A stretch of 35,342 nt of DNA from NCBI GenBank assembly GCA_946540365.1, contig CAMNIH010000003.1:1-35342 (forward strand), written 5' to 3'. How positions within the stretch are numbered: position 1 is the stretch's first letter; every line of letters starts with the position of its first letter. The notes beneath the pieces were generated by a model. It did not search any database, had not been told where the DNA came from, and saw only the letters and a list, made by a program, of their open reading frames with translations. This document shows, piece after piece, positions 34,501 through 35,342 of the stretch. This DNA is from an uncultured Bacteroidales bacterium (GTDB lineage Bacteria; Bacteroidota; Bacteroidia; Bacteroidales; P3). The translations under genes were made by a program, and so were the position numbers.

Positions 34501-34626
34501 ACAGGCCGACGACTGATCCCAGTCGCCGCTCTGCGCCGATGCCATACCCACAGACATCACTGCCATCGCGGTCACGACGGCCATACGCCAAATGAGGCTC
34601 GATTTCAGATTCATTTTCTTTTCCAT
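31561..34626 (-). CDS. Large secreted protein with PKD-like repeats and a type B T9SS sorting domain
   Basis: 1021 residues. Signal peptide about 1-32 (ending GMASA). A long beta-rich, Cys/Thr-rich body has Ig/PKD-like stretches (YQWSTSPN, YTWSSSPVD, SWTFDAGEVVEGREVTHTFEEA). The last 90 residues are the gliding-type (type B) C-terminal sorting domain: SWFPNIFTPGSEDENETF, IYNRRGEVVFES, FEWDGTYKG, CPQGAYVYVCRF, GSVTLVR. Such proteins cross the outer membrane by type IX secretion and are anchored at or released from the surface. ATG 34626 (MEKKMNLK) is chosen as the first start after the promoter; 34614 is an alternative. Confidence 0.87.
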   Translation of the reverse strand: MEKKMNLKSSLIWRMAVVTAMAVMSVGMASAQSGDWDQSSACPGWNNPMNFGAMNNQVTGGYVWQGRQGFKNGNVIPNAVSAQTDITFSYNNVEKPIITGTNLSTETTQTGGDCAVFPTGHATNKAFAIYTTTTQATGHPANKDPNTLDHLSYVPTHFNTFDSNTVNTSLTRSIRIGDACGRPSSSGNYPNAQALYYNMYVQPSNAMMFIYYACVVEQPTHSAAQNPAFIIRVMKQNAAGQWVQASPTNPTSQTNNDTLTYMVTSTPATTTGGTVVIENDFNTNGWHLVNVSPNGNIYYKDWVKVSLNLSNLLYSNVRIEVMVSDCSQMQHFAYAYLCGECRPMVIDNSGCPAGMSQDVTTLTAPRGLLNYVWYASEYGYTSTNSMNLPNSNPNSTAYFTFRQLTSDVGTEADSAYIYHVQADDFRVTYRPNMAHQQNIPASPDSMGNMQTFRCTMTSALDPSKPFTSNLYTTVTNIKPTMEIDSLSMCGGDVVLHNGSYVPGDPDGVNMSATEWMFYNNPMCLGQSDTTIVGDSTRMHFDGGSLRGVRVRSYAADDPTCYSEEIYPIRPLPYPEGGITISQRVLCDDDPATLVDTTHNSTYRVWRFRDTTASSDMSLVDTLVGVGDENRQVTRSFTHGLEPVELMVRNGLYYLNPYNTSDTIWCENVLHDTISVFLHPELQVIGDTIVCQGTLTDATVNAVGVDGCTYQWSTSPNTIMGNIPAGPHLAVTPYADTATYYVRVTSPQNCVAWDSIHAYLVSPKLTMLPADGKVCPGDVVTLTGSSATSYTWSSSPVDTSLAGQDTLQVVRVRPQVNTTYTLVGHGGSGDNICDATPITTQVTVYPYPVPSVNINPGIVDSESPTVTLRDESLYGVSSSWTFDAGEVVEGREVTHTFEEATNVDSVYVILTSANELGCRIGYPFSIPVSMYTSWFPNIFTPGSEDENETFKLYSINTYEHFHIVIYNRRGEVVFESQDSHFEWDGTYKGNPCPQGAYVYVCRFRKPGTYNLGTLRGSVTLVR

Positions 34627-34677
34627 ATCATTAATTTTCAAACCCCTACACCAATACAACGCACATTATACAATCAG

Positions 34678-34708
34678 CAAAGATAACACTTTTCTGGGAA
34701 AAATGCAA
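34678..34708 (-). promoter_or_regulatory. Promoter of the T9SS cargo-like gene (and recQ)
   Basis: Minus strand: TATCTTTG (34678-34685) with TTG 20 bp upstream (34706-34708, reading GTTG). Initiation near 34672 leaves a leader of about 45 nt. The rpsA-like terminator lies 50 bp further upstream, so this is an independent unit. Confidence 0.7.
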
Positions 34709-34759
34709 CTTTTTTCATCATAATAGATGCAAAAAGAGCCCGATTTGTTGTCACCGGAT

Positions 34760-34808
34760 GAAAAAAAAATTGAGGAGGATACCCCACTGTCGGTGGAATA
34801 TCCTCCTC
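34760..34808 (-). terminator. Intrinsic terminator after the ribosomal protein S1-like gene
   Basis: Minus strand: a 10-bp perfect outer stem GAGGAGGATA/TATCCTCCTC (34772-34781, 34799-34808) continues after a 2-nt mismatch into an inner stem (CCAC/GTGG). After AA it runs into nine Ts (34761-34769). It lies 31 bp past the stop codon. Confidence 0.9.
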
Positions 34809-34839
34809 GCAGATGTTGTGCGGAGCTACCGCGATCGGC

Positions 34840-35342
34840 TTATTTCTCCTCTTTCAGTTTCTGGAAGATGTCGAGATCGCCGAGGGTGGTCTTCTCCAGG
34901 TTGTCGTTGATCTGCTTCACGGTCTTCTTCGTGTTGCGCTCACGGTTGGTGTCGTTTTCGCGGGCACCGTCGTTGCCGTCCTGGAACGTACGCGTGTGGC
35001 TGACGATGATTTTCTTCGAATCCTTGTTGAATTCGATGACCTTGAAGTCGAGCGTCTCGCCCTGGCGGGCTTTGCTCTTGTCGGCCTTGTCGAGGTGGCG
35101 CATCGGGGCGAAGGCTTCGACATCGTAGGGCAGGATGACGGTGGCACCCTTGTCGTTCATGTTGACAATCTTGCCCTGGTGTATGCTACCGACGGTGAAC
35201 AGGCTCTCGTAGACATCCCAAGGATTGTCCTCGAGCTGCTTGTGACCGAGGCTGAGGCGACGGTTCTCGGCATCGACCTCCAGCACCACCACGTCGATCT
35301 TCTCACCGATCTTGGTGAACTCGGCGGGGTGTTTGATCTTCT
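34840..35342 (-). CDS. rpsA: 30S ribosomal protein S1-like protein, C-terminal part (gene runs off the window)
   Basis: About 167 residues are visible; the 5' part lies beyond position 35342. The frame contains one full S1 RNA-binding repeat (VGSIHQGKIVNMNDKGATVILPYDVEAFAP, then KVIEFNKDSKKIIVSH). Before it is the end of another repeat (KIGEKIDVVVLEVDAENRRLSLGHKQ). NPWDVYE is the inter-repeat sequence typical of S1. The tail is a charged, Asn/Arg/Lys-rich extension ending FQKLKEEK. S1 helps bind mRNA to the 30S subunit. An internal ATG at 35292 is not a start. Confidence 0.9.
   Translation of the reverse strand, partial: KIKHPAEFTKIGEKIDVVVLEVDAENRRLSLGHKQLEDNPWDVYESLFTVGSIHQGKIVNMNDKGATVILPYDVEAFAPMRHLDKADKSKARQGETLDFKVIEFNKDSKKIIVSHTRTFQDGNDGARENDTNRERNTKKTVKQINDNLEKTTLGDLDIFQKLKEEK

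Noticed and set aside
32359..34686. 775-codon plus-strand open frame opposite the T9SS cargo-like gene
   Set aside because: His/Arg/Val-rich antisense shadow with no recognisable domain.

Overview
The window is a gene-dense chromosomal segment of a GC-rich member of the Bacteroidota, most likely order Bacteroidales. Three kinds of evidence support this. First, most promoters I can find have the Bacteroidota form, a TTTG box about 19-20 bp upstream of TAnnTTTG. Second, it carries lineage-typical families: DUF4296, DUF4270 and DUF3078 proteins, a GT5-domain-only glycogen synthase homologue, the methylmalonyl-CoA mutase small subunit, and a protein with a type B sorting domain for type IX secretion (T9SS). 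Third, Shine-Dalgarno-like sites are scarce and 5' leaders are A/T-rich. I cannot name a genus. There is no phage, integrase, transposase or CRISPR array in view, so this is core chromosome rather than an island.

Layout. 1-5.5 kb (minus strand): tRNA-Gly, mutS, an ABC-F ATPase and tonB. 5.6-9.0 kb (minus): a 1106-residue AddA/RecB-like helicase-nuclease. 9.3-14.4 kb (plus): mutA, a cluster of palindromic repeats, then lptF/G-type permease, sufE, a SufT/MIP18-type protein and an OppC-type permease preceded by a 9-bp tandem repeat. 14.5-17.0 kb: five small proteins, all predicted lipoproteins, on both strands, with two strong terminators close to start codons. 17.1-17.4 kb: palindromic repeats and tRNA-Val. 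17.4-22.7 kb (minus): a tightly packed sufC-sufD-(TPR/beta-propeller protein)-(MsbA-like exporter) operon. 23.3-24.0 kb (plus): S-adenosylmethionine hydrolase, probably leaderless. 24.1-25.7 kb (minus): recX and a DUF3078 outer-membrane protein. 25.9-29.7 kb (plus): GT5-like protein, DUF4270 lipoprotein, MORN-repeat protein and Maf. 29.6-34.6 kb (minus): a type B T9SS cargo-like protein followed by recQ. The window ends inside a gene whose C-terminus looks like ribosomal protein S1.

The most unusual structure is a pair of long perfect palindromes, 90 bp at 9059-9148 and 102 bp at 22979-23080. Each arm is four 11-bp direct repeats (TTCTTCAGTCG, with the innermost ending GA), meeting at a central TGATCA. 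The two copies share a 102-bp unit with a single mismatch, are 14 kb apart in opposite orientation, and both lie between divergently transcribed genes. I do not recognise this element. Other points of note: the Fe-S assembly genes are split (sufCD without sufB or sufS; sufE and a SufT-like gene 9 kb away); SufD is short and ends in a four-cysteine tail; the propeller protein has a collapsed OmpA-like end; and several normally paired genes (mutA, oppC, addA-like) stand without their usual partners.
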